A stretch of DNA of 64,000 nt, taken from positions 74,462-138,461 of the forward strand of contig CAZKRM010000005.1 in the NCBI GenBank assembly GCA_964555285.1, written 5' to 3'. Position 1 is the stretch's first letter. The number at the start of each line of letters is the position of its first letter. Shown piece after piece: positions 42,421-50,701 of this stretch. The notes beneath the pieces are model-generated. The model saw only the letters and a program-made list of their open reading frames with translations, was not told where the DNA came from and did not search any database. The DNA comes from JBBIQV01 sp964555285. Its GTDB lineage: Bacteria; Nitrospirota; Nitrospiria; Nitrospirales; Nitrospiraceae. The translations under genes were made by a program, and so were the position numbers.

Positions 42421-43500
42421 CTAGCATGTGGGAATCTGTAGTGTTGCCCCCAATTCCTTGATGCCCGCTGCCAATTCATCATATTGAAGGTCTTGGGCTT
42501 TCTTCATACTATAATCATCGAGCATCATGATTAAAGCCAACCCTTCCCCAACTCGTTTTTTATCTTTTTTCATCGCTTCGAAGATCTGATCAGCGTTGAA
42601 GAGAATACCAGCGTGATTTATACGGATACTCCCAAGAATCAATTCCCGGCTTAGAAATTCATGCCGGCTGTTTGACAATAGACCACGGTTCTTCGCAACA
42701 ATATTCGCGAACAAAATTCCAATCAATACTGCTTGCCCATGCGGAATCAGAAAATTCGTTGTGGACTCCACTGCATGCCCTAGACAATGACCGAAGTTCA
42801 GGAGGTTCCGCCTGCCTGTATCAAATTCATCCTCCTGGATGTACTGCAGCTTAATGTGGAGTACATCTTGAATAGCTTTCGCCAGAGCTGAGCGATCTCG
42901 CTGCTTGATCTTGGGGATCTCCTTGATAAAAGCTGTCGTCGAAGACTCTCCACCCATCATGTAGAGCTTGATGACTTCTCCGAGCCCACTGTAAAAATCC
43001 TCCACGTCAAGGGTCGCTAAAAAAGCGGTGTTGATATAAACTTTCGCAGGAGGGAAGAAGGTGCCGATGAGATTTTTATACCCTTGGTAATTGAGTGATG
43101 TCTTACTTCCGATGCAACTGTCTGCCTGTGCCAGCAAAGTCGTGGGCACATAAATCCAATTGATACCCCGGTATAATGTAGACGCGACAAATCCGGTAAG
43201 ATCCTGGATAATTCCTCCACCAACGGAAATCAACGTCATGTTTCGTTTAGCCGAACATTTCATAAGGGCGTCGTAGACTGTCTTGACGGTCTCCAAACAT
43301 TTAACTTCTTCACTAATCGGGAGGATTAACACCGACTCAGTATCCAACGGCTTAAATGATGCGCCATAAAGGTCCCAGACTTTTTTGTCAATGACGTAAT
43401 AGCGATCCTTCGCTGATTCGAATTCCGGAATAAAATCCATCGTCTCAACAAAGGCAACCTGATAATCACGGATAGACGATGACACCGTCATTATCTGCAC
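42421..43500 (-). CDS. Dehydroquinate-synthase-like sugar phosphate cyclase
   Basis: 359 residues, AroB-type fold. The nucleotide site is TLISVGGGIIQDLTGFVAS, followed by YVPTTLLAQADSCIGSKTSLN. The zinc ligands appear intact: Glu in GLGEVIK, His in FGHCLGHAVES, and His in IPHGQAV. Family members cyclise a keto sugar phosphate (DAHP in AroB, or other sugars in DOIS and related enzymes). The first 60 residues are unlike ordinary AroB. Its place directly after an SDR and an HpcH/HpaI-type gene, far from other shikimate genes, suggests a surface-sugar substrate rather than DAHP. Only the general fold and chemistry are firm. Confidence 0.85.
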   Translation of the reverse strand: MQIMTVSSSIRDYQVAFVETMDFIPEFESAKDRYYVIDKKVWDLYGASFKPLDTESVLILPISEEVKCLETVKTVYDALMKCSAKRNMTLISVGGGIIQDLTGFVASTLYRGINWIYVPTTLLAQADSCIGSKTSLNYQGYKNLIGTFFPPAKVYINTAFLATLDVEDFYSGLGEVIKLYMMGGESSTTAFIKEIPKIKQRDRSALAKAIQDVLHIKLQYIQEDEFDTGRRNLLNFGHCLGHAVESTTNFLIPHGQAVLIGILFANIVAKNRGLLSNSRHEFLSRELILGSIRINHAGILFNADQIFEAMKKDKKRVGEGLALIMMLDDYSMKKAQDLQYDELAAGIKELGATLQIPTC

Positions 43501-44174
43501 AGGTAACCTCCATCAACAACAATGACCTGGCCCGTCATATATGAATTCTTTGGCGAACAGAGAAACGCCACACATTCTGCGATCTCGGATGGCTCTCCCA
43601 GACGGCCCAACGGAATCTCTGCGGCAATTCGTTCCAATGCCTCCGGCGTGTTGTTCTTCTTGGTCAACTCGGTATTGATGTAACCAGGGGCCACCGCATT
43701 GACCATGATGTGATAGGGCGCCAGCTCAAGAGCCAACGCGCGCGTCAGCCCATTGATGCCCGATTTGGCCGCCGAATACGTCACACGCCGTTCGCGTGAC
43801 ACGAGGCTCCATATGGAGCTGATATTGACAATCCGCCCATACCTTCTGGCTTTCATGCCTTTCACCAGGCCTTGGGTGAGCCTGAAGTGTCCCAAGAGAT
43901 TGATCTGGATCACTTCTTCAAAATCCTTGCTCGATATCTCATCGATAGACCCGAGACGATTTATCCCCGCATTATTGACAAGAATATCGATTGGGTCAGT
44001 TAACTGTGACAGGTACGTATCGATCGAGACAGTGGATGATAAATCCAATGCCTTGCTTGGAGGAGAAAGGATCTGTAGTCCTTCGTTCTGCAGTCGCGCG
44101 GCAATGGCGGCCCCGATGCCGCGCGAGGCACCGGTGATGAGGGCAGTTCTCCCTTCATACTGACAGGCCGGCAT
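43491..44174 (-). CDS. Short-chain dehydrogenase/reductase
   Basis: About 227 residues. The Rossmann site is TALITGASRGIGAAIAARL, with NNAG (about residue 70), catalytic Ser in NISSIWS and the YxxxK triad in TYSAAKSG. The C-terminal SEIAECVAFLCSPKNSYMTGQVIVVDGG is typical of the FabG-like class. The ATG at 44174 (MPACQYEG) is chosen; it overlaps the upstream aldolase gene by 20 nt, and the gene overlaps the cyclase start by 10 nt. The substrate is unknown and probably a cyclitol or keto sugar made by the neighbours. Confidence 0.9.
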   Translation of the reverse strand: MPACQYEGRTALITGASRGIGAAIAARLQNEGLQILSPPSKALDLSSTVSIDTYLSQLTDPIDILVNNAGINRLGSIDEISSKDFEEVIQINLLGHFRLTQGLVKGMKARRYGRIVNISSIWSLVSRERRVTYSAAKSGINGLTRALALELAPYHIMVNAVAPGYINTELTKKNNTPEALERIAAEIPLGRLGEPSEIAECVAFLCSPKNSYMTGQVIVVDGGYLCR

Positions 44175-44967
44175 TCTGAATCCCATTCTTGTACCGCTCT
44201 TCGAGCATCTGAATGCGGATTTCGTCTTCAAGCGAGATTCCCCGATAGTAGTCCCGCTTGTTCTTCAGCCAGAGAAGCTCGAAGCCGACAGCTTTCAGGA
44301 TACCCTCTTCGCAATCATGCGCCAACGCACCAGGACAGCTAAAAATTACTTTGCGAGTTTCGTAACGGTCAAGATGTCCGTCAGGCAACGCCCGAAAAAA
44401 AGGGAACGAGTCCGCTGAGACACCGCCGCCAATGGCCACCTCTAATCCACGAGACTTGGCCTTGGCTGCCAGGTCCTTCGTAAGGCCGAACACTTCTTCA
44501 CCATTGATGTGATTGCGGCTCAGCCCTAAGGAACCGGAAAGATCCACACGACCGATCACGATGCCGTTGAGATTCCCTATTTCGGGCATAGTCAACATCT
44601 CATCGAAGTGGCGGCAAGCCGTGGCAGTTTCGATATTGACGGCAAACTCAACGTCTTCTCGCTCATCCTTCGGAAAGGCCGAGTTCACCGCGCAAAGAAA
44701 TTTCTGTAAGGCGTATGGCGTCTCAACCATGGGCGCCACAATACGCGAGACCCCGATCACTCGAGCCTCGTACATGTCCCGCAACGCCTCGCAGCCCCCA
44801 ATCTTGAGAGTCAGCCTCAGATCGGCCTTCATCAGAACTTCCTTTAACCGGAGAGCTTCGTCCATCCGGGTCCCTTCGGCCTCGAATTCAGCCTTGACTC
44901 CGACCACATGGTGATTTTCCTTGAGGGACGTAAGAACGTCGACCATTTTGCGCTCTGTTAAATTCAT
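44155..44967 (-). CDS. HpcH/HpaI aldolase/citrate-lyase-like protein
   Basis: 270 residues. The beta-barrel motifs are recognisable: GVKAEFEAEG near the start, RIVAPMVET, the metal-binding Glu in VNIETATACRHF and Asp in VIGRVDLSGSLGL. Family enzymes perform retro-aldol or C-C lyase reactions on 2-keto acids with divalent metal. The first 20 residues are variable. It heads the trio and is followed by the SDR and the cyclase with overlapping starts, so the three act together. Confidence 0.85.
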   Translation of the reverse strand: MNLTERKMVDVLTSLKENHHVVGVKAEFEAEGTRMDEALRLKEVLMKADLRLTLKIGGCEALRDMYEARVIGVSRIVAPMVETPYALQKFLCAVNSAFPKDEREDVEFAVNIETATACRHFDEMLTMPEIGNLNGIVIGRVDLSGSLGLSRNHINGEEVFGLTKDLAAKAKSRGLEVAIGGGVSADSFPFFRALPDGHLDRYETRKVIFSCPGALAHDCEEGILKAVGFELLWLKNKRDYYRGISLEDEIRIQMLEERYKNGIQNAGLSV

Positions 44968-45409
44968 CCTTTCCTCCTCTCTCTAACGGGCAGCAATAGT
45001 GTTTTGAGGAATTCGGTCTTTACGCCGTCGTTATCGTTTGATACGAAGCCAGATGACCGATTGATGGCCACTCAGTGTTTTTTAGGATATTGGACTGATT
45101 TCATGTAGGACGGCACTCCAAAACCAGGAGTCAAGAATCTCCTACTAGGCTAGGGGAAGATCGATACGGAGGAGGGACTTTGCATTAAAATGCAAAAAGA
45201 GTCAAGTAATTGGTTAACGCAGGGAGCGAAAATACCAGTAATTTTAGATAAGGGTGCTTGTCAGTTCAAGTTCAGCTTAGCGACTTTCTCGCTTCAGACC
45301 TCCTTGCCGGCAAGCATAGTGGGCAAGACGTTCGCCAGCAAAACGTCTTGCCCACATACCTACGCAGCGTGTTGTATTGCTCGGCACAGAACTGCCCTGC
45401 GCAAGTCCA
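44968..45409. other. Gene-free gap with strong inverted repeats
   Basis: 442 bp without a convincing gene. It contains TTTGCATT/AATGCAAA (45179-45196), the palindrome CTTGCCGGCAAG (45303-45314) and a 14-bp perfect hairpin GTGGGCAAGACGTT/AACGTCTTGCCCAC (45319-45332 and 45342-45355, 9-nt loop). The last lies about 50 bp beyond the stop of the minus-strand membrane-protein gene, where a transcript end is expected. Confidence 0.55.
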
Positions 45410-45691
45410 TCACCGTTGAATATCCGATTCTTCTCTACCCTTTCCGGAAAACATTCGGCTCACGAACTGCACGATTCTTCTCCATGCGAGCTTGATCCAG
45501 AACACTACGCCAAGCACTGCCGCTATCGTGGCCTGCGCGACGATACTGCCGGTTCCCGGGTCAATATAGGCGTAGGAGACATCGGGATAGAAGAGCAGCA
45601 CTAACCACAGGACGTGGCTGCCAGAACGATTTTTCCGTTCGCTGCCAGTTTTCAAGAGAGTGCTTCCTTTGGGACGGTCACGCACTTTCAT
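45410..45691 (-). CDS. Small 'YIDPGTG' membrane protein
   Basis: About 93 residues. A signal-like hydrophobic segment ends just before the family motif YIDPGTGSIV, and then comes a membrane segment (AAVLGVVFWIKLAW) and a basic tail. Proteins with this motif are usually encoded next to a sulfatase-like and a methyltransferase gene in polysaccharide regions, as here. Function unknown. An ATG at 45748 is in frame; the start chosen is tentative. Confidence 0.75.
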   Translation of the reverse strand: MKVRDRPKGSTLLKTGSERKNRSGSHVLWLVLLFYPDVSYAYIDPGTGSIVAQATIAAVLGVVFWIKLAWRRIVQFVSRMFSGKGREESDIQR

Positions 45692-45763
45692 AAGCTTGGC
45701 ACGGTCCCGCATTGCCGTAGTACTTAGTTGCCCAAGGTAAAACCACAAGTACTTGGCTAGAAC

Positions 45764-48539
45764 CTATTTGGGCACTCCTCTCAGCGGATGCAGCCTGATC
45801 GATTTCATTTGCACGCCCAACACAGCCCTATCCTGGTTTAGACCAAGCGCGAATTGCGACACGGCATCAGGGAAACGAAGCGATAGTTGCAACACCTGTC
45901 TGCCCTGGAAATACCTCTTTGGGATCTTCATTCTGAATGTTCCATTGGCCATCGCCATCCATTCTCCAACGCGGTTGCCGTTGACAGAGACAGTAAGCCG
46001 CTGACGTTCCAGCTTGCCTGCCACGACGAACGGGCTCAACGTCGCCTCCAGCANNNNNNNNNNNNNNNNNNNNNNNNNNNNNNNNNNNNNNNNNNNNNNN
46101 NNNNNNNNNNNNNNNNNNNNNNNNNNNNNNNNNNNNNNNNNNNNNNNNNNNNNTGCTGGCGCGCTTGCCCAGTGTCCAGGCAAACCCGTTCTGCGGCTCG
46201 CCCCAGCCCGACCATTGATACAACTCCGCATTGCCGTCGCTCCCAAAGCGGATCGGCTTGCCCAACTCATAGGCAAACTTGTGTAACACCACCGTGTGCA
46301 TCTGCAGCCCCAGCACCGCCTGGTCATCGTTCAGTCCCAACTGGGCCTGTGACGTCGCGTCCGACAAATCAAACCGCAGCTCCAGCGATCCTCCTACAGC
46401 CAGCCGTGCCGGGATGACCGCCCGGTAGCGCCCGCTCGCGTCAGCATGCCACTTCGCAACCTCCTCACCGTTCGCATACACGGCGATACGCTGACGTTCC
46501 AGCTTGCCTGCCACGACGAACGGGCTCAACGTCGCCTCCAGCATCAGCGCGTCGCCCCCCGGCGCGATCGGCACCACCATGCTGGCGCGCTTGCCCAGTG
46601 TCCAGGCAAACCCGTTCTGCGGCTCGCCCCAGCCGTAGTTAAGATAGGGCTCGTTGTTGCCGTCGTCACCGAATGTGATCGGTTCGCCAAGACGGTAGGC
46701 AATCTTGGCAGAGCTTATCGCTCCACCAGCCGCAAACACAGAGGTCGAGCGCAGCCATGAACTCTCGACCCAAACCGGCCCATTGATCTGAAACTCTTTC
46801 ATCTCTGAAAAATAGCCGGCTTCCTCCCCCTCAAGCCTCAAAGAAAACAGGAACCGCCGGCTGCGACGTGACGGCAAATCGGAATCAAACAGGGAAATGC
46901 ACTGCGTGACGGTTTCGACACCAAGTTCCCGCAGTACCGTGCAGTTGATGTCGGGAAGACTGACCGGCACCGCCGAAGTGACCATCGTTCCGCCTGCCTT
47001 GGGTCGCTTTGCCAGCAACAGCGGGATCGCCGCAGCCTGCATTTTTCCGGCGATCGCATCGCTTGGCGACTTCACTGTCCAGCCGGCGGGAAGCCTGAAA
47101 TCCTGGCCTTGCATGCCGGCGCCATGGTCTCCCAGAACAAAGATCGTGGCATTGTCATACGCGTTTGCCTGCTTGAGCCTGTCCAGGTACGCGTTGATCG
47201 CAAGCAGGCCTTGCATGGCGACACTTTGGAAATCTTCACGCGAAATGCCCGCATCAGCGGGTTCGGCGCCAGGGTCGGCGGCAGCAGCGAAGTAATCAAA
47301 TCCATGTCGACCGTATTTCCTGAGCGGCACATGCACCCCTTTCAGGTGGATGATCTTGGCAACCGGCTGATCGATCAATTCGGTACCGAGCCGCGACAGG
47401 TTTCCTATGAAACGAAGGTTGTTGTCGCCTATGTCGAGGATATCAAGTACCGTGTCCGATACCAGCCTGTAGATAGCGCGTTTGGCAAATTGCGGCAGCA
47501 CTGAATACAACGCCACCAGAGCCATTTTCGCCACGGCAGACGATTGCGGCAACCGATCGCGAGCGAAATTCGACGCCAGTTCCGAAAGATGAGGGATCGG
47601 CGTCGCCAATCCCCAGCGGTCGACTTCGACGTAGTAGCCGTTTTCCCTCAGTCTTGTCAGGATCGACGTCGGTCCGCGATATGCGCGAAACAGGAAACTG
47701 GCGTAAGGTATCTGGTTCTCGTAATCCATGCCGGTGAAGACGCTGGGCAAGCTAACTGCGGTGTAGGCATACACGGAGGCGGCATCAGGGAAATAGGTGA
47801 AACCCGTTAATCCGGCTGCAAGCTTTGGTTGCCTTGCGATCAGTTCGGCGAACACATCTGACTGGAAGGTGTCGAGTACGATCAGAATCAGGTTGTGCTT
47901 TCGCGACAGGATTTCTGTAACTTTTGGTTGAACGCTGATCGTCTCCTTGGCGAACAGCGCGTCGAACGACTCGTCGGAAACCAGCGGCGACAACCAGCCC
48001 AGATACAGGATTTGCGCCGAGCACATAAATACGCAAACCACCTTGCGGTTGTGGATGAGCCACTCGCGCTTCGCCACCGTGAAATACGCCACCAGCAGGC
48101 ACACCGCCAGATCGGCCCAGCCCTGCAGTCGGTACTGTTGCCAATCGACGCTGTTCCCGCTAAATGTACCGTAAGACCAAACCAGAATATTGCCATGGAC
48201 CCACGCGACTGCAGCCAGTGCCATCATTGTCAGGGCGATCATTGGACGCCACCTCGCGCCGCAGACCATGCCCAAGGCGAGCACCACCAACGTCAGCACA
48301 AGGGCGGCCGTGGAGAAGGCGAGCAGCACGTGGCTGAACGCCAGCGGAAACACGGTAAGGTTCTGCAGCTCCACCCTGATCGCCGGAAACAGGGTCAACG
48401 AGAGGGCGAACGTCGCGGCGGGCCACGCCAGGAACTCACCCCTGAATAGCTGTCCGCTCAAATCGGACCGACCTCTCTTGGTTAACAGCGGATCCCGCAC
48501 GCACCGCGATTGCCGGTGCTGGCACACGATGGCGTTCAA
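45764..48539 (-). CDS. Sulfatase-superfamily membrane protein with C-terminal repeats (interrupted by gap)
   Basis: The N-terminus has about five membrane segments (40-180). An alkaline-phosphatase-superfamily domain follows: nucleophile loop LILIVLDTFQSDVFAEL and the metal motif FVLGDHGAG. It resembles LtaS- or EptA-type enzymes that transfer a phospho-group to a surface polymer. The C-terminal third holds two tandem beta-rich repeats of about 150 residues sharing GWGEPQNGFAWTLGKRAS and LEATLSPFVVAGKLERQR nearly exactly. The 100-N gap sits in the second copy and shifts the frame; the true end is LRGVPK at 45764. The start overlaps the methyltransferase by 4 nt. Confidence 0.85.
46054..46153. 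other. Assembly gap (100 N)
   Basis: Exactly 100 unknown bases, so the length is probably a placeholder. On the right the sequence resumes in GKRAS, and on the left in LEATLSPFV. In the first repeat copy only 13 residues (39 bp) lie between these points. The gap therefore marks collapsed or unresolved tandem repeats. Confidence 0.95.
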
Positions 48540-49960
48540 ATTGGCGTCATCAAAAACAGCGTCCTCTCGGTGCCGTGGATTCTGTCTTCGCTAACGACCT
48601 GGAAATATTTCCCGAACGCGTGCAGAAAGCCTTGCCGGTCATAATTCTCGAACACGTCTGCGCGGTTTGCCAGCATGTTCTGCACCTGCGTGTCGGATTT
48701 GGGAACGAATTCGATGATCAGCGATCGGCAAAGCCTCGCGAACAACGCGGCGATCTCGCCAAGCGGAATCCCGCCCGCGATCACCAGATGATGCACAACG
48801 GCCAGCGCCATGATCGTGTCGACTGGCCCCCGGTCGAGGAACGCGCTGCGCTCGATGCCGGCCCAACCGAGGGCAGGCGTGGGATTCGCCACGTCGATCA
48901 ATAGCGGCAAGACGACGTTACCGCGCAATCGCGAACACTCGAGATAGTTTTGTTCCACCGTCGCCGGATCGCTGTCGAGCGCCACTACGTATGCACCCTT
49001 GGCGCCGGCAATACGACTGAAGTCACCGCGGTTGGCGCCGATGTCCCAAACGGTTGCGGGGGCGACTCGATCAAGATAACCCGATACGATTGATTTCTTC
49101 GCCGCGACCGACTGCGCCGGGTAATGCGTGCGTGCATAGTAGTCCACCCAATGTTTGTCCCGCGGTCTCCACGTCAATCCCGATACCGCTGCTTCGAGGC
49201 TGTCGAGGATACCGAGCAATCCCGTGCGGCTTACTCTGCGCCCCAGCTTGTGGTGAACCGTGGAACGGTAGATTCTCTCTGCGCGCGCGTGCAGATGAAG
49301 GTGCATCAGCAACGGCAATTTGAAGCGGCTGCGCAACGGCAGCAGGTTGCTCGCCAGATCGAGCGGGATGCCATCTATAAACGCACGCGCCAGTTGGTTC
49401 AGCCTGACATCGGCAAGGCTCATCAACGCGAGCGGCGCCAGAAAGTGCTGGCAAAACTGCCGGTACGCGGGCCATGGATGACCTTCGCGGTAGATCTCGA
49501 TCGACAATGTATCGATCAGAACGGGACGCTCGGCGCGGAACTGGATGTTGAACGCACTGCAATCCTTGAGCGACATGCCGAATGTGAGTGCCCTGCGCTG
49601 GATATCGAGCGTGGTCAACGCCGCTGCTTTGATCTGGCTGAAACACCATTCATAGGGATATGAAATAAACGGGATTCGCTCGGGTTCGATGATCTTGTAA
49701 GCTTGCTTCGGTTCTGACGCGTAGAGGCTCCGCTCAGTGTGGGAAATCAGCAGTTCGCGTTCGGTAAGCTCGTGGTACAGCCTAGACTGCCTCAGATGAT
49801 CGTAGTCGTCCTTGTGACACCAATTAACCTGGCGAAGCAACAGGCCGTCTCGGACGAATAAAAAACCGGCCGGGTCCCGGAACGATGCCGGCAGAATGTC
49901 GGCACAGCTCATATTACGTGGTAGCATTGACCTGCCCCCAGCTGTTAGGCCACCGTTCAA
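48536..49960 (-). CDS. SAM methyltransferase with kinase-like N-terminal region
   Basis: 474 residues. The C-terminal methyltransferase has motif I VWDIGANRGDFSRIAG (about 295) and the acidic VALDSDPATVE. The N-terminal 250 residues contain LKDCSAFNIQF...VLIDTLSIEIY, whose D-x4-N and following D resemble the catalytic and metal-binding loops of kinase folds such as aminoglycoside or choline kinases; this is a pattern observation. Co-occurrence with the sulfatase and 'YIDPGTG' genes suggests modification of a surface polymer. The ATG further in (MLPRNMSCAD) is possible. Confidence 0.8.
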   Translation of the reverse strand: MNGGLTAGGRSMLPRNMSCADILPASFRDPAGFLFVRDGLLLRQVNWCHKDDYDHLRQSRLYHELTERELLISHTERSLYASEPKQAYKIIEPERIPFISYPYEWCFSQIKAAALTTLDIQRRALTFGMSLKDCSAFNIQFRAERPVLIDTLSIEIYREGHPWPAYRQFCQHFLAPLALMSLADVRLNQLARAFIDGIPLDLASNLLPLRSRFKLPLLMHLHLHARAERIYRSTVHHKLGRRVSRTGLLGILDSLEAAVSGLTWRPRDKHWVDYYARTHYPAQSVAAKKSIVSGYLDRVAPATVWDIGANRGDFSRIAGAKGAYVVALDSDPATVEQNYLECSRLRGNVVLPLLIDVANPTPALGWAGIERSAFLDRGPVDTIMALAVVHHLVIAGGIPLGEIAALFARLCRSLIIEFVPKSDTQVQNMLANRADVFENYDRQGFLHAFGKYFQVVSEDRIHGTERTLFLMTPI

Positions 49961-50075
49961 GTTCCCTCACACCGACATGACCCGCCCCGCAAATGTATAC
50001 CGACTACGATGCGAGAATTTGGCCTGCGCGTGATCGGTTTTGGCACGCCTGTGCGGCGTGCGAACCTAGCATGAC

Positions 50076-50225
50076 TCACCTGAGTGTCTCCAGTAGTTCG
50101 TGGGAATCCTGGCTGACAGGGCTGGTCATGGTCCTCCACTCGGCCGCAAAGGTGACGGGGGCGTGATCATTCAGCGCACTATGGGGCCTGACCAGATTGT
50201 AGTCCTGCTGCCAGCGGGCTAAGAG
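50076..50225 (-). pseudogene. C-terminal remnant of an IS3-family transposase (OrfB)
   Basis: On the minus strand the fragment reads RWQQDYNLVRPHSALNDHAP and VTFAAEW, the classic end of IS3 OrfB, then about 20 more residues to a TGA at 50076. Upstream the frame is broken at once by a stop, and the DDE core is missing. With the intact orfA it shows that an internal deletion removed most of orfB. Confidence 0.85.
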
Positions 50226-50290
50226 TCAATGCCATTTTTAGTTGAACTTGCGAAGCGACCTCCAGCGTGGGGCGCGCCGGTCCCGAGGCC

Positions 50291-50560
50291 TTACAGCTTT
50301 TTTCGGACGATCTCCTGCAACATATGTCGATCGAGCGAGAGATCGGCCACCAGGCGTTTCAGCTTCGTGTTTTCCTCCCGCAGTTGCCACAACTCGCGCA
50401 GATCGCCGAGGCCCAGCCCCACGTGCTGCCGCTTCCACAGGCAGAACGTTTGCTCGTTGATTCCCACCTGCCGACAGACATCCACCACGGTGGTGCCGCC
50501 CTCCACCTGCCACAAGGCGACGAGAATTTGCTCTTCGGTATGCCCACGTTGTCGTGCCAT
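50291..50560 (-). CDS. IS3-family transposase OrfA
   Basis: 89 residues. The helix-turn-helix runs RGHTEEQILVALWQVEGG to VGINEQTFCLWKRQH, followed by a leucine-zipper-like coil (LREENTKLKRLVADLSLD). OrfA normally makes OrfAB by frameshifting; here OrfB is a remnant, so the element is inactive. It sits between the methyltransferase trio and the glycosyltransferase operon, at a boundary in base composition. Confidence 0.9.
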   Translation of the reverse strand: MARQRGHTEEQILVALWQVEGGTTVVDVCRQVGINEQTFCLWKRQHVGLGLGDLRELWQLREENTKLKRLVADLSLDRHMLQEIVRKKL

Positions 50561-50701
50561 CGTCGGCTCCTCCTTGGTGAATAGAAGACCACGCCGCGGG
50601 CCCCTTCCTCAAGCGACCGCCGGCCTACTTTTTGAGTTTTGGGTCAAGATTGAAGAGCGGACGCACAGCGCAAATAGAGGATGCGACACCTTTGGAGTTC
50701 A

